Source of the DNA: an uncultured Frankineae bacterium
GTDB taxonomy: Bacteria > Actinomycetota > Actinomycetes > Mycobacteriales > SCTD01
DNA length: 41,665 nucleotides
Direction of reading: 5' to 3'
Assembly: GCA_902805775.1 (NCBI GenBank)
Contig: CADCUB010000063.1
Span: 1-41,665, forward strand
The notes beneath the pieces were generated by a model that worked only from the letters and a program-made list of their open reading frames with translations, made no database searches and was not told the origin of the DNA. This document shows, one piece after another, positions 8,370 to 23,352 of the stretch. The position numbers and the translations under genes were made by a program. Numbering within the stretch: the first letter of the stretch is position 1; each line of letters starts with the position of its first letter.

Positions 8370-9761
8370 ATGACCGACCGGCTCAGCCCTCTCGACGTCT
8401 CGTTCCTGTACATGGAGACGCCGACCACCCCGATGCACGTCGGCGGGGTGGCCACCTTCGAGCCGCCGACGGACGGCTTCGACTACGACCGGCTCGTCGA
8501 CCTGATCAGCGAGCGGATCGCCCTCGTCCCGCGCTACCGCCAGAAGGTGCGCTGGATCCCCGGCCGCCTGGCCAACCCGGTCTGGGTCGACGACGAGGAC
8601 TTCGACGTCACCTACCACGTGCGCCGCAGCGCGCTGCCCAAGCCGGGCACCGACGCGCAGCTGCGCGAGCTCGTCGGCCGGCTGATGGGCCGCCGCCTCG
8701 ACCGCGGGCGCCCCCTGTGGGAGATCTACCTGGTCGAGGGGCTGGCGGGCGGCCGCGTCGGGGTGATCTCGAAGACCCACCACGCCCTGGTCGACGGGGT
8801 CGCCGCCGTCGACATCGGCACGGTCATCCTCGACACCACGCCCGAGCCGCGCACGGTGCCCGAGGACGACTGGCGCCCCGCCCGTCCGCCGGGGGCGGCG
8901 CGGCTGGTCGTCGGCGCGCTCACCGACTACGTCACGCGGCCGACGCAGGCGCTCGACACCGCCCGCTCCGCGGTGTTCGACGTCCGGGCCACGGCGGGCA
9001 AGGTCGGCGGGGTGGCCAGCGGCGTGCTGGCCTCCGCCGTCACCATCGCCCGCCCCGCCCCGGAGTCGCCGCTCAACGTCCGCATCGGCGAGGCCCGCCG
9101 CTTCGGCACCGCCGTGACCGACCTCGACGACTACAAGCGGGTGCGCAAGGCGCACGGCGGCACCGTCAACGACGTCGTGCTGGCCACCGTCGCCGGCGCT
9201 CTGCGCGCCTGGCTCCTGACCCGCGGCGAGGCCGTCACCCGCGCCACGGTGATCCGGGCGATGGTGCCCGTGTCGGTGCGCGCCCAGGAGCAGACCGGCC
9301 CCGGCAACCGCATCTCGTCGTACTTCGTCGACCTGCCGGTGGGGGAGGGCGACCCGGTCGTGCGGCTGCACCAGGTGAGCTACGCCATGCGCGGCCACAA
9401 GGAGTCGGGCCAGTCGGTGGGCGCCCAGGCGCTGGTGCAGATGTCGGGCTTCGCTCCACCGACGATCCACTCGCTCGGGGCCCGGGCGGCCAGCAGCATG
9501 ACGCGCCGGCTGTTCAACCTCGTCGTCACCAACGTCCCCGGCCCGCAGTTCCCGCTCTACGCCGCCGGCGCCCGCATGCTCAACATGCACCCGGTCGTGC
9601 CGCTCGCGAAGGGCCAGGCCCTGTCCATCGGGCTGACCAGCTACGACGGAGGCGTCTACTTCGGGCTCAACGCCGACCGCGACGCCATGCCCGACGTCGA
9701 CGTGCTCGCCGGCCTGATCGAGGAGTCGCTGGCCGAGCTGCTGGAGACCGTCCCGGGCTGA
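8370..9761 (+). CDS. Wax ester synthase / diacylglycerol acyltransferase (WS/DGAT)
   Basis: A 463-residue acyltransferase that esterifies acyl-CoA to diacylglycerol or fatty alcohols, making storage lipid at the membrane. It starts with the classic [16 protein letters not shown]; the catalytic motif HHALVDG is complete at residues 137-143. [13 protein letters not shown], the PVSVR segment and [10 protein letters not shown] further along are also hallmarks. The length is normal for the actinobacterial family. It is divergent from the acyl-CoA dehydrogenase (92-bp gap) and is followed after 28 bp by a patatin lipase in the same direction, which suggests a synthesis/mobilisation pair (inference). 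The ATG start gives the canonical N-terminus. Confidence 0.95.
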   Translation: MTDRLSPLDVSFLYMETPTTPMHVGGVATFEPPTDGFDYDRLVDLISERIALVPRYRQKVRWIPGRLANPVWVDDEDFDVTYHVRRSALPKPGTDAQLRELVGRLMGRRLDRGRPLWEIYLVEGLAGGRVGVISKTHHALVDGVAAVDIGTVILDTTPEPRTVPEDDWRPARPPGAARLVVGALTDYVTRPTQALDTARSAVFDVRATAGKVGGVASGVLASAVTIARPAPESPLNVRIGEARRFGTAVTDLDDYKRVRKAHGGTVNDVVLATVAGALRAWLLTRGEAVTRATVIRAMVPVSVRAQEQTGPGNRISSYFVDLPVGEGDPVVRLHQVSYAMRGHKESGQSVGAQALVQMSGFAPPTIHSLGARAASSMTRRLFNLVVTNVPGPQFPLYAAGARMLNMHPVVPLAKGQALSIGLTSYDGGVYFGLNADRDAMPDVDVLAGLIEESLAELLETVPG

Positions 9762-9789
9762 TCGCCCCGGCGTGTGCCAAGGTGCACGC

Positions 9790-10743
9790 ATGATGCAGAC
9801 AGGGGTGGTCCTCGGCGCGGGCGGCGTCCTCGGCGCTGCCTGGACGATCGGTGCGCTCTCGGCGCTCGCCACCGAGCGGGGCGTCGACCCCCGCGAGGCC
9901 GGAGCGCTGCTCGGCACCTCCGCCGGGTCGGTCCTCGCTGCCTCGCTCGGCTGCGGCGTCGGGGTCGACGTGCTGCTCGACCACCAGCGCGGTGTCGTGC
10001 GGGCCGAGACGCTGAGGCTCGCCTACGACCTCGACCGGGACTCGGGGGGCGCGCTGCCGCCGCTGCCCCGGCCGGGCTTCGCCTCCGCGCGCGGGATGGT
10101 GAGCACCGCACTGCGCCCCTGGCGGGTCACCCCGCTGGGCGCGCTGTCCACGGTCCTGCCCGAGGGGCGCGGGTCCCTCGCTCCCGTCGGCGGGCTGGTC
10201 GACGCCGTGTGCCCGCGCGGCGCCTGGGCGGCCCATCCACGGACGTGGATCGTCGCCATGGACCTCGACAGCGGGCGCCGGGTCGTCTTCGGCCGCGACG
10301 ACGCTCCGCACACCGGGCTGCGCGACGCCGTCATGGCGTCCTGCTCCATCCCCGGGTGGTACGCCCCCGTCCGCATCGGCGGGCGCCGCTACGTCGACGG
10401 CGGCGCGTGCTCGCCGACCTCGCTGGACCTGCTGGCGCCGCTCGGGCTCGACGAGGTCGTGGTGCTCTCCCCGATGACCTCGTTCACCTACGACACGCCG
10501 ACGACGCTCGCCGGGCGGGTGGAGCGGCGCCTGCGCCGGCTGGTGACGCGGCGCCTGGTCGGCGAGATCCGCAAGGTCACGGCGACCGGCACCCGCGTCA
10601 CGGTCCTGTCGCCCGGCGCCGAGGACCTCGCGGCGATCGGGGCCAACCTCATGGATCCCTCCCGCCGCGCGCGCGTGCTGGAGACCTCGATCCGCACGAG
10701 CACCGCCGCGCTGCGCGCCGCGGGTCTGCGGGCCACCGGCTGA
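9790..10743 (+). CDS. Patatin-like phospholipase family protein
   Basis: A 317-residue Ser-Asp hydrolase. The oxyanion glycine loop is LGAGGVLGAAW (8-18), the nucleophile elbow is GTSAG with Ser44, and the catalytic Asp lies in YVDGG at Asp203. These three motifs in this order define the patatin/RssA family, which cleaves acyl esters of lipids. No signal peptide is seen, so it is probably cytoplasmic or peripheral. Two ATG codons stand in tandem at 9790 and 9793, and the weak AAGGTG upstream fits either. It follows the WS/DGAT gene closely and its stop is one base away from the stop of the convergent epimerase gene, leaving no room for a separate terminator. Confidence 0.93.
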   Translation: MMQTGVVLGAGGVLGAAWTIGALSALATERGVDPREAGALLGTSAGSVLAASLGCGVGVDVLLDHQRGVVRAETLRLAYDLDRDSGGALPPLPRPGFASARGMVSTALRPWRVTPLGALSTVLPEGRGSLAPVGGLVDAVCPRGAWAAHPRTWIVAMDLDSGRRVVFGRDDAPHTGLRDAVMASCSIPGWYAPVRIGGRRYVDGGACSPTSLDLLAPLGLDEVVVLSPMTSFTYDTPTTLAGRVERRLRRLVTRRLVGEIRKVTATGTRVTVLSPGAEDLAAIGANLMDPSRRARVLETSIRTSTAALRAAGLRATG

Positions 10744-10744
10744 C

Positions 10745-11653
10745 CTACGCCGGCCGTACGCCCCAGCGGTGGCGGACGGTGGCGCCGGGCTCCAGCCGGA
10801 GCAGCCCCTCGCCGGTGACGAACGCGTTCGGCGGCGCCGTCATCGGCTCGACGCCCAGCCCGCGCCGGCGGCGCTCGGGCTCGGGGACGATGTCGCCGGT
10901 GAAGATCTCCAGCCAGTCGAAGCCCTCGTCGACCCACACCTCGACCGCCCGCTCCCGGCCCTGCAGGCGCAGTCGCGCCCGCCCGTCCGGATCGCGGCGC
11001 AGACCGGTGAAGGCGTAGTCGATCTGCAGCGGCCCGATGGTGCGGGCCTCGCGGAAGTCGTACGCGCTGCCCTCCACCGACGCGCTGCCGGTCGGGATCT
11101 GGTCCTCGTCGGTGGGCAGCCAGCGGTCGGCGGGCAGCGTGAGGAGCGCGTCGTCGAGCAGCTCGCCGACGGTGACGTACGGGTGGGTGCCCAGCGCGTA
11201 CGGCGCGGCGTCGGCGCCCACGTTCGTCGCGGTGTGCTCGACGACCAGCCCGTCCCCGTCCAGGGCGTAGCTCGCCGACAGGTCGAGGCAGAACGGGTAG
11301 GGCGGTGAGGGGTGCAGGCGCAGCGCCATCGTCACCGCGTCCGTGGAGCGGTCGACCGGCCGCCAGGCCCGGAAGCGCGTCAGGCCGTGCAGCGCGTTGC
11401 CCAGGGCGGGCTCGTCCAGCGGCACCTCGTGCTCGACGCCGTCCCACGTGTAGCGCCCGCCGTGCAGCCGGTTGGGCCAGGGGATCAGCGGCTGGCCGCG
11501 GGCGGCGGTGATCGCGTCGGCCTCCTCGTAGCCGTCGAGGACCGCGACGCCGTCGACGTCGTAGCTGCGCAGCCCGCCGCCCACCTCGACGACGACCGCA
11601 CGGGAGGTCCCGCGGACCAGCTCGACCTGCTCCCCGGAGGGCGGCACGCTCAT
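10745..11653 (-). CDS. Aldose 1-epimerase family protein
   Basis: A 302-residue cytoplasmic mutarotase-fold enzyme, interconverting the alpha and beta anomers of aldoses. Family features: GGGLRSYDVDGVAVLDGYEE near the N-terminus, PLIPWPNRLHGGRYTWDG (substrate arginine in NR), ALHGLTRFRAW with the catalytic-type His, ALGTHPYVTVG with the second His, and a late acidic segment VWVDEGFDWLEIFTGD with the Glu/Asp expected for the base. The length is standard. The GTG-or-ATG question is settled by the ATG at 11653 just before SVPPSGEQVELV. It is convergent with the patatin gene and divergent from the DUF6912 gene. Confidence 0.93.
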   Translation of the reverse strand: MSVPPSGEQVELVRGTSRAVVVEVGGGLRSYDVDGVAVLDGYEEADAITAARGQPLIPWPNRLHGGRYTWDGVEHEVPLDEPALGNALHGLTRFRAWRPVDRSTDAVTMALRLHPSPPYPFCLDLSASYALDGDGLVVEHTATNVGADAAPYALGTHPYVTVGELLDDALLTLPADRWLPTDEDQIPTGSASVEGSAYDFREARTIGPLQIDYAFTGLRRDPDGRARLRLQGRERAVEVWVDEGFDWLEIFTGDIVPEPERRRRGLGVEPMTAPPNAFVTGEGLLRLEPGATVRHRWGVRPA

Positions 11654-11714
11654 GCGCGAGCCCCTGCCCCGTCCGGTCGCCCGGTCAACCCTCCCGGTGG
11701 TGCAGGCTGAGGCG

Positions 11715-12218
11715 GTGCGCGTCTACCTGCCCTCGACCCTGCCCGGCCTGCGGGCGCTGCTCGACACCGGCGAGGTCGGCAGCCCGCCGCTGCCCGCCTA
11801 CGCCGTCACCGGCGCCCTGCGCGAGTGGTACGCCGAGGGCGACGAGGAGGAGCTCGAGTACGCCGCGATGACGCTCGCGGCGCGCGCCTCCGTGCGCCTG
11901 CTCGACCGCGCGCTGGTGCTGGACCCGACGACGCCCCCGCGGCGCGTGGTGATCGCGGCGGACGTCGACGCCGTGGAGCCCGCACCCGACGTCGACCGGG
12001 CCGCCGTGCGGGTGACCGAGCCCGTGCTGCTGCGGCGGGTGCGGTCGGTGCACGTCGACGACCCGGCCGCGGCCGACGACGTGCGTGCCGCCGCCGAGCA
12101 GCTCGTCGAGGCCGACCTCGGCAGCGAGGACGCCGCCTTCGTCGTCGAGCAGGCCGAGGGCCACGAGCTGCAGTGGTACGCCACCCAGGAGATCGGCCCG
12201 CTGCTCGAGCTGGGGTAG
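11715..12218 (+). CDS. DUF6912-type conserved protein
   Basis: A 167-residue cytoplasmic protein of unknown function found across actinobacteria. It opens with VRVYLPSTLPGLRALLDTGE, the usual start of this family, which is why I place the start at GTG 11715 although the frame is open back to 11652. The rest contains AYAVTGALREWYAEGDEEEL and EYAAMTLAARASVRLL, and ends with HELQWYATQEIGPLLELG. It is all alpha/beta with no membrane segment. The pruA gene starts 40 bp downstream, so a shared transcript is likely. No reaction can be proposed. Confidence 0.8.
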   Translation: MRVYLPSTLPGLRALLDTGEVGSPPLPAYAVTGALREWYAEGDEEELEYAAMTLAARASVRLLDRALVLDPTTPPRRVVIAADVDAVEPAPDVDRAAVRVTEPVLLRRVRSVHVDDPAAADDVRAAAEQLVEADLGSEDAAFVVEQAEGHELQWYATQEIGPLLELG

Positions 12219-12258
12219 CGCCTCCGTCGGACCGCCGCACCGGTGGCAGCATGGCGGC

Positions 12259-13887
<1,629 letters not shown>

Positions 13888-13890
13888 GCC

Positions 13891-14094
13891 TCAGCGCCCG
13901 GTCTTGTCCTTGAGCTCCTCGATCTTCTGCGAGGCCTCGGCCTTGGTCAGCTCGGTCGTCTCGACCTCCTCGCCGGCCTGCTGCGCCAGCGTGGACAGGT
14001 AGCTCTGCTGCGGCCCGGTGACCGGCTCGTCGCCGGTGACCCACTCGGACGGGTCCTTCTCGGCGGGCTGGGTGACGGCGTCGGCATCGACCAT
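13891..14094 (-). CDS. DUF3072 small protein, predicted LexA-controlled
   Basis: A 67-residue protein. The central VTGPQQSYLSTLAQQAGEEV and TKAEASQKIEELK match the DUF3072 pattern (a short helical SAP-like motif often tied to nucleic-acid proteins). The N-terminus is acidic and flexible. CGGAGGACACC precedes the ATG. A perfect TCGAAC-N4-GTTCGA box lies 17-32 bases upstream of the start, so I predict induction by DNA damage. It is convergent with pruA, with only 3 bp between stops. The function is not known. Confidence 0.85.
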   Translation of the reverse strand: MVDADAVTQPAEKDPSEWVTGDEPVTGPQQSYLSTLAQQAGEEVETTELTKAEASQKIEELKDKTGR

Positions 14095-14110
14095 GGTGTC
14101 CTCCGGGGTG

Positions 14111-14126
14111 TCGAACGGGTGTTCGA
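14111..14126 (-). promoter_or_regulatory. LexA (SOS) box upstream of the DUF3072 gene
   Basis: TCGAACGGGTGTTCGA is a perfect palindrome and a full match to the mycobacterial/actinobacterial LexA consensus TCGAAC-N4-GTTCGA; with one more flanking pair the arms are 7 bp. On the minus strand a possible -10 TACCGT (14134-14129) precedes it, so LexA would cover the transcription start. The site is 17 bases from the start codon. Confidence 0.75.
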
Positions 14127-14192
14127 CCACGGTACCCGGCCGTCCCCGGCCGTACACCTCGCCGGCGAGGCCGCCGGCGGGGACGCCCGCGC

Positions 14193-14849
14193 TCAGCCCT
14201 GGGTGCGGCGCCCGAACGCCGCCCCGAGGCCGGTGAGGTCGACCGGCTTGCGCTCGGCGTCCGGGCCGCGGTCGATGACCTGCCGCAGCACCTCCAGGGC
14301 GGTCAGGATCTGCCGCCCGACGGCCTCCGGCGGGCGGTTCGCGTCGACGGAGACCAGGATCCCGCGCTCGCCGTACCACTCCAGGATCGGGTGGGTGACC
14401 TCGTAGTAGAGCTCCAGCCGGTGGCGGATGACGTCCTCGGTGTCGTCGGAGCGCCCGGTCTGCTGGGCGCGGGCCAGCAGCCGGCGCACCAGCTCGGCGT
14501 CCTCGACCTGCAGGTGCAGCGCGACGTCGGCCGTCATGCCCAGCTCCACGGCGATCGCGTACAGCGCCCGGGCCTGCTCCATGGTCCGGGGCACGCCGTC
14601 GAGGATCCAGCCCTCGCCGCCCTTCAGCGGCTCGAGCGCCTGCCGCACCATCTGCAGCACGACGTCGTCGGGCACCAGCTCCCCGCGGTCCAGGAAGCTC
14701 TTGACGGCCCGGCCCACCTCGGTGGCCCGCGCCACGTGGTCGCGCAGCAGGTCGCCGGTGGCGATGTGCGGGATGGCGAAGTGCTCGGCGAGGACCACTC
14801 CCTGCGTGCCCTTGCCGGCCCCGGGCGGTGCGATCATGAGGATCCTCAC
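14193..14849 (-). CDS. adk: Adenylate kinase (short-LID form)
   Basis: A 218-residue nucleoside monophosphate kinase: ATP + AMP to 2 ADP in the cytoplasm. The P-loop is APPGAGKGTQ (8-17). The AMP-binding segment follows (HIATGDLLRDHV, then FLDRGELVPDDVV) with GWILDGVPRTMEQA, and after it RRLLARAQQTGRSDDTEDV and IRHRLELYYEVTHPILEWY. The zinc-type LID insert is absent, as in the short form. The start is GTG 14849, giving VRILMIAPPG. It has no good ribosome site of its own; a 12-codon ORF with a strong AGGAGG site overlaps this GTG. It lies 91 bp downstream of the ketosynthase gene on the same strand. Housekeeping adk is usually in the secY operon, so this may be a second copy (inference). Confidence 0.93.
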   Translation of the reverse strand: MRILMIAPPGAGKGTQGVVLAEHFAIPHIATGDLLRDHVARATEVGRAVKSFLDRGELVPDDVVLQMVRQALEPLKGGEGWILDGVPRTMEQARALYAIAVELGMTADVALHLQVEDAELVRRLLARAQQTGRSDDTEDVIRHRLELYYEVTHPILEWYGERGILVSVDANRPPEAVGRQILTALEVLRQVIDRGPDAERKPVDLTGLGAAFGRRTQG

Positions 14850-14884
14850 GTGGCCCGCCCGAGGGTCTGGCTGCGCTGGCTCAC
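14846..14884 (-). CDS. Possible 12-residue leader peptide coupled to adk
   Basis: GTG at 14884 with AGGAGGACAC directly in front starts a 12-codon frame (VSQRSQTLGRAT) whose TGA overlaps the adk start as GTGA. The adk start itself has only a weak upstream purine stretch. It may be a real coupling ORF; a chance ORF cannot be excluded. Confidence 0.4.
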   Translation of the reverse strand: MSQRSQTLGRAT

Positions 14885-14940
14885 GTGTCCTCCTGAGCTC
14901 GTGGCCGCGATGGGCCGTGCCGGTCGCATGGTCTGCCGCC

Positions 14941-16892
14941 TCAGGCGAACGCGTCGCGCACGCCCTCGGAGGCCGGTGCCTGCTCGAGCGCCTCCGGCGC
15001 CTGCCCCTCCGCAGGCGCCGCCGGCGCGGCGGGCGCCGACACGGCCACGACCGCCGGGTCGACCCGCATCACCGCGTAGCCGGCGACGGCCCCCGCCCCG
15101 AAGCCGGGGGCGAAGATGCGCAGCGGGGAGGAGATGACGCCGTCGCGCACCGCGTCGTGGATGGCCAGCGGGATGCTCGCCGCCGAGGCGTTGCCGACCT
15201 GCTCGATGTTGAAGTAGAGCTGCTCGGCGCTCAGGCCCGCGCGCTCGGCCAGCTGCACCACCATCGTCTTGTTGGCCTGGTGCGGCACGATGAGGTCGAC
15301 GGTCTCGAGCAGCGACCCGGCGACGCCGTCGGGGTCGGGCAGCGCCTGCAGCTCCTCGATCATCTGCCCGAGGTAGCGGCCCGCGAGCGCCTTCACGTGC
15401 GGGCCGAAGACGGTGATGTTGTTGTCGAACACCGGGTTGGGCCAGATGATCGAGTTGACCTCGTTCGCCGGGCCGCTCGCGTAGGTCTGCAGGTGCACGA
15501 GGTCGGGTGCCTCGCCCTCGGGAGCGACGCCGACGACCATCGCGGCCGCGCCGTCGCCGAAGATCATGCGCGACGGCCGGACGTTGCCGATCTTGTCGGA
15601 GAACTTCTCGACGCAGATGACCAGGATCGGCCGCTCGACCTCCTGCAGCAGCCGGGTCGCCTCGGCCAGGCCGTACGACATGCCGGCGCAGGCGGCCACG
15701 ATGTCGTAGGCGGCGTGGGTCTGCCCGATGCCGAGCTGCCCGCAGACGTAGGTCGCGACCGACGGGATCAGCCGGGAGCTGGTGCAGGTGCAGACCAGGA
15801 CCGCGCCGACCTCCTCGGGCTCGCGGCCGGCCTTCGTCAGCGCCGCCTCGGCGGCCTGCAGGGCGAGGTCCTCCAGCGGCAGCGAGCTGTAGCGGCGGGC
15901 CTCGATCCCGGTCTTGTCGCGGATCTCGTCGGCGCCCATCGGCGACCAGTTGTAGGCCGAGTTGCGGATGAGGTCGTCGTTGGTGCAGACCTGGTCGCCG
16001 TGCACCGCGGCCAGCGCCTCCAGCCGCGGCATGACGGTGAAGTGCCGGCGCACGTCGATCGAGGTGAACGGCCGGGCCGGCGGGCGGGTCTCGCGGGCCG
16101 CGGCGGCCTGCGGGGAGCTCTCCTCCCGCCCGACCCGGCGCAGGAACTCGCGCACGTGCTTGTCGCGCGGGGCGAAGACGACCACGACGTCGTCGTCGGA
16201 CAGCGAGCCGGCCTCGGCGAGCTCGACCGTCGAGCGGTCCCAGGGGTACTGGTTGTGCAGCACGCGCGCCCAGCGGTGCAGCGCCTCGAGCTCGGGGACG
16301 TCCTCGGCGACGTCGAGGATGTCCTCGGGCTCGTAGACCGGGAAGTCGGGGTCGTAGTCGGGCAGCCGGAAGGTGAGCGCGCCGGGCATCTGGAGGAACT
16401 GCGCGACCGTCGGCTTGACCGCAGGCAGCGTCGTCGCCTGGTGCTTGCGCGAGCCGAACACGTCGAACAGCACCTCGAAGATGCGGTCCTCGACCTCGGC
16501 GTCCCACTGCGCCGGCAGGTCGCCGTACGCCGTCTGGACCGCCGCCACCTTGGCGTCGGCGTCGACCCACGGCGTCAGCACCGGCAGGAACACGTCGCTG
16601 CGGGTGCGCGGGACGTCGCGCCAGCGCGTCGGCCGCTTGTCGTACATCGTGATGGCGAAGCGGTTGGCCCAGAACAGGTTGAGGGCGAGGTCGCGCAGCA
16701 GCGCGTAGCGGCTGTCGTAGCGGCCGAGCTCGCACTTCTCCAGGATGTCGGTGCCGCTCGGCGCCTTGGTCTCGAAGTCGCGCCGGATGACCCGGTCGAG
16801 CTGGGCCAGCGACGACAGCGTCGAGAAGTCCAGCTCGGGGACGATGTTGGACGGGAACACCATCCGGCCGTGCCGGTTCAGGACGAAGCCGC

Positions 16893-16896
<4 letters not shown>
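14941..16896 (-). CDS. Ketoacyl synthase III family protein with long N-terminal extension
   Basis: A 651-residue protein, twice the length of FabH. Residues 1-285 match nothing I recognise: they carry MSGFVLNRHGRMVFPSNIVP, a helical part RYALLRDLALNLFWANRF, and end in a short Ala/Pro linker. Residues 286-615 are a complete thiolase-fold ketosynthase III: DKTGIEARRYSS, the catalytic Cys403 in AACAGMSYG, His539 in VPHQANK and Asn569 in QVGNAS, the full FabH-type triad. The C-terminal 35 residues are Ala/Pro/Glu-rich. It should condense an acyl-CoA with malonyl-CoA or malonyl-ACP. Its ATG overlaps the carboxylase stop (ATGA) and CGAGGAGCG precedes it, so malonyl supply and use are coupled. HMG-CoA-synthase-like or acetoacetyl-CoA-synthase (NphT7-like) activity is possible. 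Confidence 0.88.
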
Positions 16897-22394
<5,498 letters not shown>

Positions 22395-22439
22395 GTCGAA
22401 CCCCTCGCGATCTGTCGTCCGGACTCGGGCTTGCCTGGC

Positions 22440-23255
22440 CTACATGTCGAGGCCGCCGTTCACCCCCCAGACCTGGCCGGTGATGTACGAGGAGGCGTCC
22501 GCGGCGAGGAAGTGCACGACGCGGGCGACCTCCTCCGGCCGGCCCAGGCGGCCCAGCGGGATCTTGCCCCGGACTCCGTCGAGGACCTTCTCCGGCACGC
22601 TGCCGAGCATGTCGGTCTCGATGAAGCCCGGTGTCACGGTGTTGACGGTGACGCCGATGCCGTCGGTGTGGCCGGCGCGCTGCTGCTGCATCGCCGCCTC
22701 ACGGGCGAGCGTCTTGGTCAGGCCGAACATGCCCGACTTGGCGGCGGCGTAGTTGACCTGTCCGATGTTGCCGGTCTCGCCGATCACCGACGAGATGTTG
22801 ACGATCCGGCCGCTGCCGCGCTCGAGCATGTGCCGCAGCGCCGCCTGCGAGAGGTAGAACGCGCCCGAGAGGTTGACGTCGATGACGCGGCGCCAGTCGT
22901 CGTCCTGCATCTTCAGCACCGAGCGGTCGGCGGTGATCCCGGCGTTGTTGACCAGGATGTCCAGGCGGCCGTGCTGCTCGACGACCTCGGCGACGGTGCG
23001 CCGGCAGTCCTCGGGCGAGCCGATGTCGCCGCGGTGGGTGGTGAGGCGGCGTCCGGGGTGCGCCTGCCCGAACTCCGCGGCGAAGCGCTCGGCGGCCTCG
23101 ACGTTGCCGCTGAAGCCGGCCGCGACGTCGGCGCCCTGCCCCGCCAGGCTGCGGCAGATCGCCGCGCCGATCCCGCGGGTCCCTCCCGTCACGAACGCCA
23201 CCCGGCCCAGCAGCTTCTCGCCGCTGCCCGCCGGACTGGTCTGGGTCGCCGTCAT
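22440..23255 (-). CDS. SDR-family 3-oxoacyl reductase (FabG/PhaB type)
   Basis: A 271-residue NADPH-dependent short-chain dehydrogenase reducing 3-oxoacyl-ACP or acetoacetyl-CoA to the 3-hydroxy form. The cofactor loop is TGGTRGIGAA, followed by NNAGITADRS; the catalytic Ser lies in NISSVIGETG and Tyr/Lys in YAAAKSG. The end GQVWGVNGGLDM and NAGITADRSVLKMQDDDWRR resemble acetoacetyl-CoA reductases as much as FabG. An extra run of about 10 residues (MQQQRAGHTDGIG) is inserted before VTVNTVTPGF compared with E. coli FabG. CAGGGAG lies before the ATG. It is the first gene after a predicted promoter with paired 12-bp repeats, and leads into the carboxylase. Confidence 0.93.
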   Translation of the reverse strand: MTATQTSPAGSGEKLLGRVAFVTGGTRGIGAAICRSLAGQGADVAAGFSGNVEAAERFAAEFGQAHPGRRLTTHRGDIGSPEDCRRTVAEVVEQHGRLDILVNNAGITADRSVLKMQDDDWRRVIDVNLSGAFYLSQAALRHMLERGSGRIVNISSVIGETGNIGQVNYAAAKSGMFGLTKTLAREAAMQQQRAGHTDGIGVTVNTVTPGFIETDMLGSVPEKVLDGVRGKIPLGRLGRPEEVARVVHFLAADASSYITGQVWGVNGGLDM

Positions 23256-23269
23256 CGCGCACTCCCTGT

Positions 23270-23321
23270 CGTGGTCCGGCGGATCGGTGCGCCGCAGCCT
23301 GTCGGCTCGCGTGGTCCGGCG
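23270..23321. promoter_or_regulatory. Pair of perfect 12-bp direct repeats (candidate operator)
   Basis: CGTGGTCCGGCG occurs at 23270-23281 and 23310-23321, 40 bp apart start to start, near four helical turns. On the minus strand one copy begins inside the -35 box and fills the spacer of the predicted promoter; the other sits just before the ribosome site of the reductase gene. The arrangement suits a repressor. Confidence 0.5.
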
Positions 23322-23325
23322 TCAA
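23296..23325 (-). promoter_or_regulatory. Predicted promoter of the reductase-carboxylase-ketosynthase operon
   Basis: Minus-strand TTGACG (23325-23320), an 18-bp spacer, then CAGGCT (23301-23296). The -35 is excellent and the -10 fair. The start codon at 23255 follows 40 bases later. If it is real, the dehydrogenase gene upstream is separately transcribed or the operon has an internal promoter. Confidence 0.45.
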
Positions 23326-23352
23326 CGTGCGGCGCGTCCCCCCGGAGCCGCC

